Source of the DNA: Oxalobacteraceae bacterium AB_14
GTDB lineage: Bacteria > Pseudomonadota > Gammaproteobacteria > Burkholderiales > Burkholderiaceae_D
Assembly: GCA_000381565.1 (NCBI GenBank)
Contig: KB906724.1
Span: 1,738,801 to 1,802,800, forward strand
Direction: 5' to 3'
DNA length: 64,000 bases
Shown: one piece after another, positions 27,264 to 35,835 of the stretch
Layout of the letters: every line of letters starts with the position of its first letter
Position numbering within the stretch: the first letter of the stretch is position 1
Translations under genes and position numbers: made by a program
Notes under the pieces: generated by a model
Seen by the model: the letters and a program-made list of their open reading frames with translations, nothing else
What the model was told of the DNA's origin: nothing
Database searches by the model: none

Positions 27264-29420
27264 TTAAAAGTCCATCTGGGCCGACACGCGGAAGGTGCGG
27301 GTGGCGCCCGGCATCAGGTAACCACCCAGCTCCGGCGTGACGTCGCGCCAGTAGAACTTGTCGAACGCGTTGTCGATGCTGGCGCGCAGCGTGGTCTGGA
27401 CGCCGCCGATGCGGGTGGCGTAGGCGCCGCCCAGGTTCATCACATGGTAGCTCGGCACGAACACCTGGTTGGCCTTGTCGAACGCCTTCTTGCCCGAATA
27501 GATCCAGTTGGCGCTGACCGACAGGCCGGCCACTTGCGGCACCGCGTAGTCGGCGTAGACGGTCGACTTGAAGGCCGGGACGTCGGCGACGCGCTTGCCG
27601 TCCAGTTCCGCCGAGCCGGTGTCGCGCTGCTGCGAGTTCAGCGCCATGGCCGAGACGCCCACCGTCAAGTCACGCGAGGCGCGGCCGTTCAGTGCCAGTT
27701 CCAGGCCACGGTGCTGCGCCTGGCCGTTGCGTACGAAGGTGTTCTGGCCATCGGTGTATTCGAGGCCCTTGCGGATCTCGAACAGGGCCACACTGGCGCT
27801 CAGGTCGGGATGGATGTCGGCCTTGACGCCCACTTCAACCTGCTTCGATTTGCCCGGCGCCAGCGCGCGGCCAGGGATCTCGGTGCCGATCGGCGCGACG
27901 CCGCCATGCTCCAGGCCCTGCGCGTACGAGGTGTAGACCGAAACGTTGGGGCGCAGGCTGTACACCAGCGCCAGATTCGGCAGCCAGAAGCCGACGTCGG
28001 TGTGGGCGTCCGGCAGCATCTCGCCCTTTTCGTTCGGTCCGACATATTCGACGCGCTTGACCTGCACATAGCGCGCTCCGGCGTGCAGCTTGAGCTGCTC
28101 GGTGATGCTCAGGATGTCCTGCGCGAACAGGGCGCGTTCGTTGTCGCTGCGGCGCTCGGAGACCGGACCGCTGGTGCCGCCGTTCGGCGCCACCATGATC
28201 GGGCGGTAGATGTTGCTGAACGCGTCGCCTTTCGGGCCGGCCTGGGTGTACAGGTAGTCGCCCCATTTCTCGCTGTTCTTGAACAACGATGCGCCGGCCG
28301 TGAACGCATGCTTGAGCGAGCCGGTGCTGAACTTGCCCTGCACCAGCGCCTGCACGGTCAGCGGCGATTTCTTCTCGCCCAGGCTGACGTAGTCGTAGAC
28401 GTCGTAGTCGCCGTTGCCGCAGAAGCCGCCGTAGTACAGGCCTTGTGCGCCGCAGCCGTAAGGGAAGGCGGTGTAGTCGTCGCGCTTGAACTGGTGCTGG
28501 TTGGCGCTGACGGTGGTGCTCCAGTCGGGCGTGAACTTGTATTCGAAGCGGGCGCCGATGTTGCTGCTGGTGGTTTCCACCGGACGGCTCCACGGTTGGT
28601 TGTTGAGCATGGTGTCGGCCGGGATGTTCGGCAGCGTGGTGTTGTTCAACAGCTGGAAGCCGGGCGCGGTCACCTGCGATTTCTTCTGGTAGTCGGCGTC
28701 CACTTGCAGCAGCGCCTGCGGCGAGATCTTCCAGTCGAAGGCGGCCGAGATGAACTTGCGGTTGCCGTCGGCGCCCTTGATGTAGGAGCGCAGGCGCTCG
28801 GCGGCGGCGTTGAAGCGGTAGCCGAAGCGCTGGTCCTCAAAGCGGCCGCCCAGGTCGACGGCGCCGTACAGCGTGCCGCGCTCGCGCTCTTCCAGCACCA
28901 CCGTGCGCAGCGGCGTATCGGTGGGGCGCTTGGTGACGTAGTTGACGATGCCGCCCGGCGCCGACACGCCCGCCTGCAGGCCGGACAGGCCTTTCAGCAC
29001 TTCCAGGCGTTCCTTGTTCTCCAGCGGGATCTGGGTGTCGGCCGAGATGGCCATGCCGTCCTTGCGGTAGCTGGAGGCGTTGTCCAGCTTGAAGCCGCGG
29101 ATCGAGAACTGCTCGGAATAACCGACCGCGTTGTAGGAGTCGCCGATGCTGGCGTCGTAGCGGGCGGCGTCGGTGGTGGAGCGGATTTGCAGGTCCAGCA
29201 TCTGCTGCGCCGTCAGCACGCTGACCGAGGCCGGGGTTTCCAGCAGCGGCGCGTTGGAGAAACCGGCCACAGCGGCGCGGCTGGCCTGCGCCTTGGCGCC
29301 GGTGATCACCACTTCGGGCAGGGCTTGCCCGGCGGTGGAGGTTTCAGCGGCGGCAACGGCGGGGAATGCGTGGAGTACCGCCAGGGCGATGGCGGAAACT
29401 GCGAATCGTGGTGTGTTCAT
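27264..29420 (-). CDS. TonB-dependent receptor under TPP riboswitch, putative thiamin receptor
   Basis: A 718-residue outer-membrane receptor. It has a signal peptide (cleavage after AVAAAE region), a TonB-box-like LPEVVITGAK near residue 35, a plug domain (about 55-160, QFSIRGFKLDN and LKGLSGLQAGVSAPGGIVNYVTKRP) and a 22-strand barrel ending in FRVSAQMDF with terminal Phe. By sequence alone it looks like a ferrisiderophore receptor. The TPP riboswitch 70 bases upstream instead points to uptake of thiamin or its phosphates or precursors. Convergent with the pnuC operon, with which it probably forms a salvage pathway. Confidence 0.88.
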   Translation of the reverse strand: MNTPRFAVSAIALAVLHAFPAVAAAETSTAGQALPEVVITGAKAQASRAAVAGFSNAPLLETPASVSVLTAQQMLDLQIRSTTDAARYDASIGDSYNAVGYSEQFSIRGFKLDNASSYRKDGMAISADTQIPLENKERLEVLKGLSGLQAGVSAPGGIVNYVTKRPTDTPLRTVVLEERERGTLYGAVDLGGRFEDQRFGYRFNAAAERLRSYIKGADGNRKFISAAFDWKISPQALLQVDADYQKKSQVTAPGFQLLNNTTLPNIPADTMLNNQPWSRPVETTSSNIGARFEYKFTPDWSTTVSANQHQFKRDDYTAFPYGCGAQGLYYGGFCGNGDYDVYDYVSLGEKKSPLTVQALVQGKFSTGSLKHAFTAGASLFKNSEKWGDYLYTQAGPKGDAFSNIYRPIMVAPNGGTSGPVSERRSDNERALFAQDILSITEQLKLHAGARYVQVKRVEYVGPNEKGEMLPDAHTDVGFWLPNLALVYSLRPNVSVYTSYAQGLEHGGVAPIGTEIPGRALAPGKSKQVEVGVKADIHPDLSASVALFEIRKGLEYTDGQNTFVRNGQAQHRGLELALNGRASRDLTVGVSAMALNSQQRDTGSAELDGKRVADVPAFKSTVYADYAVPQVAGLSVSANWIYSGKKAFDKANQVFVPSYHVMNLGGAYATRIGGVQTTLRASIDNAFDKFYWRDVTPELGGYLMPGATRTFRVSAQMDF

Positions 29421-29487
29421 GTGCTCTCTCTTTTTGTTCTTGGCTGGGAGCCGCGAAGAGAGCCATCAAAGAAGGGGAGAACTACTT

Positions 29488-29572
29488 TGCGCTTTCCTTC
29501 GCTGGCATTATCCAGATCAGGTACGAAGGGTATCTCTCACCCGGCAGCAAAAGCTCCAGGACCCCTAGCGAG
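29488..29572 (-). promoter_or_regulatory. TPP riboswitch (THI element)
   Basis: On the minus strand the conserved blocks occur in order: AGGGGTCC, then GGTGAGAGATACCC, CTTCGTACCTGATCTGG, ATAATGCCAGCG and AAGGAAAGC. These match the THI-box consensus closely, including the CTGAGAG-like loop (here GTGAGAG) and the CCTGATCTGGATAATGCCAGCG core. It lies about 70 bases upstream of the TonB receptor ATG. In proteobacteria bound TPP usually blocks ribosome access or causes premature termination, so the receptor should be made when thiamin is scarce. Confidence 0.96.
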
Positions 29573-29688
29573 GCGCTAGTGTAGCACATGCGGTGCCGTG
29601 CGCCGCGATCCGCGCCGCGCCGCTACACTTGCGGTTTGCGCCACGCGGCGCCAACGAAGCAGACACAGCTTTTAACGGAGGCGCCATC

Positions 29689-30258
29689 ATGTCCATACAT
29701 TTTGGCGACACTCTGCTGCATCGTGCAAGTGAAAGGGTTGGAATGAGGCAGTCGTATCAAGAAGGTAGCTGGTTTGCCATACCGTTGTTGGATGGCGGCT
29801 ATGGCTGGGGCCTGGTGGCGCGTTTGTCGCCAGGCAGCAAGATCATGCTGGCGTATCTGTTCGGCCCCAAGTTGCCGCGCTTGCCGTCGCTTGAGGAACT
29901 CAATACGCTGCAACCGCAGGACGCCGTCAAGGTGCTGCGGGTGGGCGACATGGCGCTGGCCAGCGGCCACTGGCGCGTGCTGGGCGATATCGCCGACTGG
30001 AATCCGGCGCTGTGGCCGATGCCGCAGTTCCTGCGCCGCGCCGATTCGCTCAAGCGCGCCTGGCGCGTGACGTATTCGGACGCCGACCCGAGCCGCTCGG
30101 AGCGCGAGGAGTCCGTACCCTACGATACGCAAGGCCTGGAGGCGGATTCGCTGTACGGCTACGGCTCGACCGAGCTGCTGCTGACCAGGCTGCTGGAGCC
30201 GCAGGACCACCCGATCAACCGCGGCGGCAGTGCCAGCGGCAGCGCTAGTCGCAGCTGA
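29689..30258 (+). CDS. Imm26-like protein
   Basis: A 189-residue cytoplasmic protein resembling immunity protein 26 (PF15428). The core EGSWFAIPLLDGGYGWGLVARLSPGSKIMLAYLFGP (shown in parts: WFAIPLLDGGYGWGLVA then LAYLFGP) matches the family pattern of a hydrophobic strand, Gly-rich turn and YxFGP. Immunity proteins normally neutralise a polymorphic toxin encoded next to them, but no toxin gene is adjacent, so this copy is an orphan or has another role. ATG 29689 has a strong ACGGAGG site. The C-terminus is a Ser/Gly/Ala tail that overlaps the convergent downstream gene by 14 bases. Confidence 0.62.
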   Translation: MSIHFGDTLLHRASERVGMRQSYQEGSWFAIPLLDGGYGWGLVARLSPGSKIMLAYLFGPKLPRLPSLEELNTLQPQDAVKVLRVGDMALASGHWRVLGDIADWNPALWPMPQFLRRADSLKRAWRVTYSDADPSRSEREESVPYDTQGLEADSLYGYGSTELLLTRLLEPQDHPINRGGSASGSASRS

Positions 30259-30958
30259 CGTTCCAGGCCGCATACTCGCCGCGGTGCTTGCGCACGGCGA
30301 CGCGGGCGATGGTGTCGCGGTCGCTTTCAAATTCCAGGCTGAACATCACTGGCGCGCCGGCCGCCGGCGCCGCCGGCCCGATCGCGCGCAGCGTGAAGGG
30401 CAGGGCGCGCTGGCGGATGCATTGCGAGTTGCCGGCGAACAGCAGGCGGGCGCGGCTCAGCAGTTCGGGATACTGGCGCAGCAGCGCCACCACGTCTTCC
30501 GGCGGCAGCGCCTGGTCCATCAACACCGTGTGCGGGGCGGCGGTGCAGATGGTCCTGGGCTGGGCCAGCCATACATGCCAGCTCGGCGGCTGGGCCGACC
30601 CGGTCCAGCGCCCCTCCCTGGGCGCCTTGGCGTCGTAGACAAAACTCGAACGGATTTGCCGGCACAGGTCGACCGCCGAATGGCGCGGCGCCGAATCGAC
30701 CCGCGCCACCACCTGCCACGCCTTGCCGCGCTGGCGCTGGATGTCGAACTCCGGCGCGAACAGCGGCGGCACCGGGCGCGCGCCCCTGGATTCGGCCAGC
30801 ATCTTCTGGCGGAAGTAGTCGTCGAAGGAGCTGCGTTCGTCGTCGCTGGCGGCGCGCTGCTCGATCGGCGGCGCGGGCGGCCTGGCCGGTTTGGCCGGCT
30901 TGCCAGCCACGGCCGGCCCGGCCGCCGCCAGCAACATTGCAAAATACCTTGCCCGCAT
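30245..30958 (-). CDS. Periplasmic protein of unknown function coupled to envZ
   Basis: A 237-residue protein with a short signal peptide (MRARYFAMLLAAAGPAVA) and a Pro/Ala-rich start of the mature chain. It contains four Cys outside the signal, including one near the end (NVSCD), and no motif I recognise. The ATG at 30958 overlaps the stop of the EnvZ-like gene (TGATG), so it is translated with the kinase and may be an accessory protein or target of that system. The C-terminus overlaps the convergent Imm26-like gene. Function unknown. Confidence 0.68.
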   Translation of the reverse strand: MRARYFAMLLAAAGPAVAGKPAKPARPPAPPIEQRAASDDERSSFDDYFRQKMLAESRGARPVPPLFAPEFDIQRQRGKAWQVVARVDSAPRHSAVDLCRQIRSSFVYDAKAPREGRWTGSAQPPSWHVWLAQPRTICTAAPHTVLMDQALPPEDVVALLRQYPELLSRARLLFAGNSQCIRQRALPFTLRAIGPAAPAAGAPVMFSLEFESDRDTIARVAVRKHRGEYAAWNVSCD

Positions 30959-32331
30959 CAAGCCGCCTTCATCACGATCTGGATCAGCAGGCCGCCGCCG
31001 TCGCGGTTGCGCACGTGCAGCTCGGCGCCGTGGCGCAGCATCACGCGGTCGACGATGGCCAGGCCCAGGCCGGCGCCGTTGGCCTGGCCGCGCGCGGTGT
31101 CGAGCCGGGTGAAGGGCTTGAGCAGCTGTTCGATCTGGTCGGCCGGCACGCCGTCGCCGTGGTCCTGCACCTCGACGATCACGCGGCGCGAGGTGTGCAT
31201 GCCCTTCATGCTGCACCTGATGTCGATCTCGGTCAGCTCGCTGCCGGGCGTCTTGCCGTAGCGGCGGGCGTTCTCGATCAGGTTGTTGATGACGCGCTTG
31301 AGGTCGGTGGCGTTGCCCATCACGTGGGCGTTGGCCACGATGTCGGTGGTGATGCGCACGTCCGCCAGGCGGCCGGCTTCATGCGCGGCGTCCCGCAGCA
31401 GCTCGCTGAGGTCGACGTTGATGAAGCTCGACACCTCGGTCGGCTTGGCGTAGTCGAGGAACTGGCCGATGATGTCGTCCATCTGGCCGATGTCGGACTG
31501 GATGCCCTCGCGCGCCTCGGTCGACAGATTGGCCATCTCCACTTCCAGCTGCATGCGCGCCAGCGGCGTGCGCAGGTCGTGCGAGATGCCGGCCAGGATC
31601 ACGGCGCGGTCCGACTCCACCTGCTGCAGCTGCGCCACCATCTGGTTGAAGCTGCGGTTGGCCTCCATGATTTCCATCGGGCCTTTTTCCGGCAGCGGGT
31701 CGGGCCGCTTGCCCTGCGCGAAGGCGCGCGTGGCTTGCGTCAGGCGGCGCAGCGGCAGGTTGATCAGGCTGGAGATGAAGGCCGCGCCCAGCAGCGACAC
31801 CACCGACACCACGCTGGCCCAGCCCAGCCACTGGATGCCGGTCAGGCCGCGGATGCGTTCGCGCTCCAGCATCAGCCAGTAGGCGTCGTCGTCGATCTTG
31901 AAGCTGACCCAGAAGCCGGCCACGCCGTTGACGCGCGCCGAGAAGCGGGTGTCCTCGCCCAGTTTGGCCTTGACCAGTTTTTCGATATCGGGCATCAGCG
32001 CGTTGTTGGGCGGCGGATCGACCTTGTCGTCGTCCTCCAGCGTGAACACGCGGATGCCCTCGTTGGACACCAGGTCGAACAGCAGCTCGCGCCGCAGTTC
32101 GGGCGCGGAGTGGGTGAGGGCGGCGTGGGTGATGGTGACCACCGAGATCACCTGCGAGGAGATCTGCTGCACCTGCGGCTCGTGCTGCACCGCGCTGATC
32201 ATGGCGACCCAGGCGGTCATGCTGGTGGTGGTCAGCGCGCCCAGCAGGAAGAAGGTGCGCCAGAACAAGCCGCTTTTCAGGCTGGCGGCCCTGAACGTAA
32301 AGGGTAACGTCGACGGAAACTTCATGCGCAC
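30958..32331 (-). CDS. envZ: EnvZ-like osmosensor histidine kinase
   Basis: A 457-residue inner-membrane kinase: transmembrane helix near residues 25-45, periplasmic domain of about 130 residues, second helix near 175-195, HAMP domain (LPLRRLTQATRAFAQGKRPD), HisKA with phospho-acceptor in ISHDLRTPLARMQLE, and HATPase with VQDHGDGVP and GAGLGLAIV. This matches EnvZ in layout and in the conserved dimerisation helix. It lies nine bases after the OmpR-like regulator gene and is coupled to a downstream periplasmic protein gene. The pair should respond to osmolarity or envelope state. Confidence 0.88.
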   Translation of the reverse strand: MRMKFPSTLPFTFRAASLKSGLFWRTFFLLGALTTTSMTAWVAMISAVQHEPQVQQISSQVISVVTITHAALTHSAPELRRELLFDLVSNEGIRVFTLEDDDKVDPPPNNALMPDIEKLVKAKLGEDTRFSARVNGVAGFWVSFKIDDDAYWLMLERERIRGLTGIQWLGWASVVSVVSLLGAAFISSLINLPLRRLTQATRAFAQGKRPDPLPEKGPMEIMEANRSFNQMVAQLQQVESDRAVILAGISHDLRTPLARMQLEVEMANLSTEAREGIQSDIGQMDDIIGQFLDYAKPTEVSSFINVDLSELLRDAAHEAGRLADVRITTDIVANAHVMGNATDLKRVINNLIENARRYGKTPGSELTEIDIRCSMKGMHTSRRVIVEVQDHGDGVPADQIEQLLKPFTRLDTARGQANGAGLGLAIVDRVMLRHGAELHVRNRDGGGLLIQIVMKAA

Positions 32332-32340
32332 GCCCGCGCC

Positions 32341-33108
32341 TTAGCGCGGCTGCCCCTCCGGAATGAACACATAGCCCAGGCCCCAGACGGTCTGGATGTA
32401 CAACGGGCTCGACGGATCGGGCTCGATCAGCTTGCGCAGGCGCGAGATCTGCACGTCCAGGCTGCGGTCGAACACTTCGTATTCGCGGCCGCGCGCCAGT
32501 TCCATCAGCTTTTCGCGCGACAGCGGCTGGCGCGCGTGGCGGGCGAATACTTTTAGTACCGAAAATTCGCCGGTGGTCAGCGGCACGGTTTCGCCGGCCT
32601 TCTTCAGCGTGCGGGTGCCCAGGTCCAGCACGAACTGGCCGAACTCGAACGACTGCGGGGTTTCCGACGGCGCGCCGGGGATCTCGTCCGGGCCGCGGCG
32701 GCGCAGCACGGCGCCGATGCGGGCCACCAGCTCGCGCGGGTTGAACGGCTTGGGCAAGTAATCGTCGGCGCCCATTTCGAGGCCGACGATGCGGTCCACG
32801 TCTTCGCCCTTGGCGGTCAGCATGATGATCGGCGTCTGGTCGCCGGCGCCGCGCAGGCGGCGGCAGATCGACAGGCCGTCTTCGCCCGGCAGCATCAGGT
32901 CCAGCACCAGCAGGTCGTAGCGCTCGCGCAGCCACAGCTTGTTCATGGCGGTGGCGCTCTCGGCGGTGAAGACGTTGAAGCCTTGTTCGGTCAGGTAGCG
33001 GCGCAGCAGGTCGCGCAGGCGCACGTCGTCGTCCACTACCATGATTTTGGCCTGGTGGCCATGCTGGTTGGCGGAGGTGTTGCCGGATTCAGTCGTTGTG
33101 CTTGTCAT
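32341..33108 (-). CDS. ompR: OmpR-like response regulator
   Basis: A 255-residue OmpR/PhoB regulator. Its receiver has the acidic cluster VVDDD (25-28), phospho-acceptor D70 in LLVLDLMLPGEDG and Lys in DYLPKPFNPRE. The winged-helix domain ends with SRLRKLIEPDP and TVWGLGYVFIPEG, very close to OmpR. The N-terminus carries about 15 extra Ser/Thr/Asn-rich residues before the receiver compared with E. coli OmpR, and an internal start is possible. First gene of the ompR-envZ-periplasmic protein operon, divergent from a small secreted protein gene. Confidence 0.92.
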   Translation of the reverse strand: MTSTTTESGNTSANQHGHQAKIMVVDDDVRLRDLLRRYLTEQGFNVFTAESATAMNKLWLRERYDLLVLDLMLPGEDGLSICRRLRGAGDQTPIIMLTAKGEDVDRIVGLEMGADDYLPKPFNPRELVARIGAVLRRRGPDEIPGAPSETPQSFEFGQFVLDLGTRTLKKAGETVPLTTGEFSVLKVFARHARQPLSREKLMELARGREYEVFDRSLDVQISRLRKLIEPDPSSPLYIQTVWGLGYVFIPEGQPR

Positions 33109-33185
33109 TTGCCTGCCAGATTTGTCATATTCATGTTGCTATGGTAACGTCATAATCGCATTGCGAAAACGTCTGTGACAACCCA

Positions 33186-33236
33186 TTACAAAGTGTTACA
33201 AACTTTACCCAATTCGTCTTACCCCCTCGGGTAAAG
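33186..33236. promoter_or_regulatory. Repeats in the ompR divergent promoter region, possible OmpR sites
   Basis: Two 10-bp direct repeats in perfect tandem phase, TTACAAAGTG (33186-33195) and TTACAAACTT (33196-33205), resemble the tandem half-sites bound by OmpR dimers. They overlap an 8-bp inverted repeat, CTTTACCC at 33203-33210 and GGGTAAAG at 33229-33236. Located between ompR and the divergent small secreted protein gene. Confidence 0.45.
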
Positions 33237-33278
33237 CATCATACACTCTGGTCATAGATTCAGCTTTTTAGGAACGTC

Positions 33279-33656
33279 ATGGGCATCGATCACAAAAAAA
33301 ACTACGCGGCAGCAAGCGCAAATTTTTGCGTTCGATCCGTCCTGGGTGTCCTGTTGCTGAGCGGCGCCGCGATGGCGCACGACGGTTCGTCGGAGCGCGA
33401 CGCGCCGCGCCGTGAAGAACCCCGCACCCTGCCTGCGCGCGACGCGCAGCCGGCCCGCCTGGCCGAGCCGCGCCAGCTCGATCCGCGCAGCTACGAGGCC
33501 CGCGCCGAAGAACAGCGCCGCGCCATGCAGGAAGCGGGCCGCAACGCCGAAATGAATCGCCGCGCCGGCCGCCTGACGCCGGACGAGCGCCGCGACCTGC
33601 GCCGCCAGATCAACGAAGCCGGCCAAGATATCTACGCCAACCCGCTGCGTCACTGA
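33279..33656 (+). CDS. Small secreted Arg/Glu-rich protein of unknown function
   Basis: A 125-residue protein with a signal peptide whose core is VLGVLLLSGAAMA, cleaved probably before HDGSS. The mature part is highly charged and helical (AEEQRRAMQEAGRNAEMNRR) and ends with a block RLTPDERRDLRRQINEAGQ that I have seen in many small secreted proteins of Burkholderiales without known function. ATG 33279 has an AGGA site. It is divergent from ompR and shares its regulatory region, so OmpR control is a reasonable guess. Confidence 0.75.
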   Translation: MGIDHKKNYAAASANFCVRSVLGVLLLSGAAMAHDGSSERDAPRREEPRTLPARDAQPARLAEPRQLDPRSYEARAEEQRRAMQEAGRNAEMNRRAGRLTPDERRDLRRQINEAGQDIYANPLRH

Positions 33657-33748
33657 CGGCTTGCCGCTTTTATTATTGAACCAACATTGATCTGTAGCAA
33701 TAAGTTCACAGTTGTGTCGTGCACGCCACGAAAATCGCTTTCTTTTCC

Positions 33749-33776
33749 TTGGTCTAAGTGTAAGATTAGTTAATTA
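33749..33776 (+). promoter_or_regulatory. Possible promoter upstream of the first FapA-like gene
   Basis: TTGGTC at 33749-33754, 16-base spacer, TAATTA at 33771-33776, about 40 bases before the ATG at 33815. The surrounding 150 bases are AT-richer than the genes. Weak match. Confidence 0.3.
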
Positions 33777-33814
33777 CACGCAATGCCTTTCGGCCGCGTG
33801 CCGTTGGGAGGAAG

Positions 33815-35722
33815 ATGGTGGTTCAAGAGGTTGCCCCTGCCGTGCCAGGCCAGGAGTCTCACGCTCCGGGGAACGGCTTGCCTGTCGGTTTGCTGAAGCG
33901 GCCGGACGGCATCTATATCGACCTGTCGCTGTCGCCGCTGACGCTGACCGCCGCCATCAATGAAGTCTTCCATTCCCACTGCTATTTCGTCGGCTTGAAT
34001 TATCCCCTGCTGGTCAAGGCGCTGTATGGCGTCGGCCCCGATACCGGCGTGCCGGCCCCGGTGCGGCTGGCGACGGCGGTGCGCGTGATGGAGCCGGAGC
34101 GCATCGCGCTGTACAAGAATCCGAAGATGGGGCGCGGCTACGCCGAATACTATTTCGAGACGCTGTACCTGGACGAGATGACGCTGCCCGACGGCACCGT
34201 GATCCCGGAGCGGCCGACCAAGCTGGACGTCGACGAGTTCGTGGCCGAGATGTGGAACAAGGGCATCCTGTTCGGCATCGAGGTGGCGGCGGTGGCGACG
34301 GCCATCGCCTCCACCAAGGCCGACCGCATCACCGTGGCCACCGAGCTGGAGCCGGCGCCGGGCCAGGACGCCAGCGTGGTCGAGGTATCGTCCGACCTGC
34401 ACCGCAGCGACGCGCCCAAGACCAAGGCCGACGGCCGCATCGACCTGGGCAGCTTCGAGAACCGCTTCCCGCAGATCAAGGCCAATGTGCGGCTGCTGAA
34501 AAAGCTGCCCGCCGTGCCGGGGCAGCCGGGCTTCGACCTGGCCGGCCGCATGACGCCGGCCGCGGCGCCCAAGGACCTGACGCTGCGCTTCTTCGCCGGC
34601 GACGGCACCGAGGCCAGGGAGCTGGAGGACGGCGAGTACCTGGTGTCGACCCGCGAAGGCTTCCTGAATGTCGACTCCAAGTCCAACCGCATTTCCATCA
34701 CCGATAAAATTGTCAGCACGGACGGCGTCAGCGGCCGCACCACTGGCAACCTGGAACTGGCCGGCGCCTACGAGGAATTCGGCGACGTGCAGGAGCAGCG
34801 CGACGTCACCGGCGGCGACATCACGGTGCACGGCAACGTCTACGGCAATATTCATTCGCGCGGCGGCACCGTGGTGCTGGACCAGAACCTGGTCAGCGGC
34901 AGCATCGCCAACGTGGCCGGCAACATCACCGTCACCGGCGTCGCCTCCGGCTCGGTGATCTCCACCCGCAGCGGCGCGATCCACATCGGCCGGGCCGAGA
35001 ACTGCGTCATCTCCGGCACCATCGTGACCTTGGGCGAGGCCTCCAACTGCGAGATCATCGCCGAGGAAATCCGCATCGAAGTGGCCGAGGGCTGCGCGGT
35101 GGCCGGCCGCAACGTCGAAATCGAAAACGCCGGGCCGCGCCGCCGCACCGAGATGGTGATCTATGTGCTGGTGAAGGATGTCAGCCAGTTCGACCAGGAG
35201 ATCGCCGACCTGGAGTTGCGGGTGGTGGGCTTCGAGGCGGCCAATGTGGCCGCGCGCGAGGAGGCCGAGCGCATCGCGGCGGTGCCGGACGTGCGGCGCT
35301 ACCTGGCGCTGGCCGAAAAACTGCGGATGCAGGAGCTGCAGCTGACCGCCGACCAGGGCCAGCACCTGCGCAAGATCGCCGGCGCGGTGGCGACCGAACT
35401 GCAGGCCATCGCCAAGTTGCGCACCGAGCTGCAGGCAGGCCAGACGCAGCAAACGCTGTTGCGGGATAAGCTGGCCCGCGTGCTCGAACAGAAGGCGGAA
35501 GCGGCCGGCGTGGCGCGCTGCGGGCTGCACATGGTCAACGGCGACACCCTGGTGCGCACCATGCCGTTCCAGGCCGACGTCGCGGCGCTGACGCAGCTGC
35601 CGGCCAAGGACATCAAGCAGCGCCTGCGCGGCACGCCCAACGGCGGCGAGGTGCTGTTTAGCGACAGCGCCGGTTCGCTGGACTGGCACCTCAACGCGCG
35701 GCAGCGGCCAGTGGCCAGCTAG
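33815..35722 (+). CDS. FapA/DUF342 family protein, copy 1
   Basis: A 635-residue soluble protein of the FapA (DUF342) family. An N-terminal alpha/beta part (about 1-260) is followed by a right-handed parallel beta-helix core made of short repeats (GGDITVHGNVYGNIHSRGG, GNITVTGVASGSVIS and similar, about 300-450) and a C-terminal coiled coil (about 450-560). FapA in Vibrio vulnificus influences polar flagellar placement through glucose-PTS signalling, but relatives exist in many non-flagellar contexts. No flagellar gene is near. ATG 33815 has a GGGAGGA site. A paralogue follows 113 bases later. Confidence 0.83.
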   Translation: MVVQEVAPAVPGQESHAPGNGLPVGLLKRPDGIYIDLSLSPLTLTAAINEVFHSHCYFVGLNYPLLVKALYGVGPDTGVPAPVRLATAVRVMEPERIALYKNPKMGRGYAEYYFETLYLDEMTLPDGTVIPERPTKLDVDEFVAEMWNKGILFGIEVAAVATAIASTKADRITVATELEPAPGQDASVVEVSSDLHRSDAPKTKADGRIDLGSFENRFPQIKANVRLLKKLPAVPGQPGFDLAGRMTPAAAPKDLTLRFFAGDGTEARELEDGEYLVSTREGFLNVDSKSNRISITDKIVSTDGVSGRTTGNLELAGAYEEFGDVQEQRDVTGGDITVHGNVYGNIHSRGGTVVLDQNLVSGSIANVAGNITVTGVASGSVISTRSGAIHIGRAENCVISGTIVTLGEASNCEIIAEEIRIEVAEGCAVAGRNVEIENAGPRRRTEMVIYVLVKDVSQFDQEIADLELRVVGFEAANVAAREEAERIAAVPDVRRYLALAEKLRMQELQLTADQGQHLRKIAGAVATELQAIAKLRTELQAGQTQQTLLRDKLARVLEQKAEAAGVARCGLHMVNGDTLVRTMPFQADVAALTQLPAKDIKQRLRGTPNGGEVLFSDSAGSLDWHLNARQRPVAS

Positions 35723-35786
35723 CCAGGTACGCGCACAATGCCTGCGGTTCATGCTAATCTAGATTCAACATCACAAAGTGAAGAAG

Positions 35787-35806
35787 CGCCGCCCGGACGG
35801 GCGGCG
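35787..35806 (+). terminator. GC-rich hairpin between the two FapA-like genes
   Basis: Perfect 8-bp stem CGCCGCCC / GGGCGGCG with a GGAC tetraloop, followed by TTTC. It lies 65 bases after the first gene and 30 bases before the second, so it could terminate or attenuate between them. Confidence 0.5.
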
Positions 35807-35835
35807 TTTCGACGTACATTTTCCTGGGGATTACT

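Noticed and set aside
27444..29579. Plus-strand frame of about 700 codons opposite the TPP-controlled TonB receptor
   Set aside because: Antisense shadow of a receptor with complete plug, barrel and terminal Phe, and it runs through the riboswitch. No signal peptide or domain.
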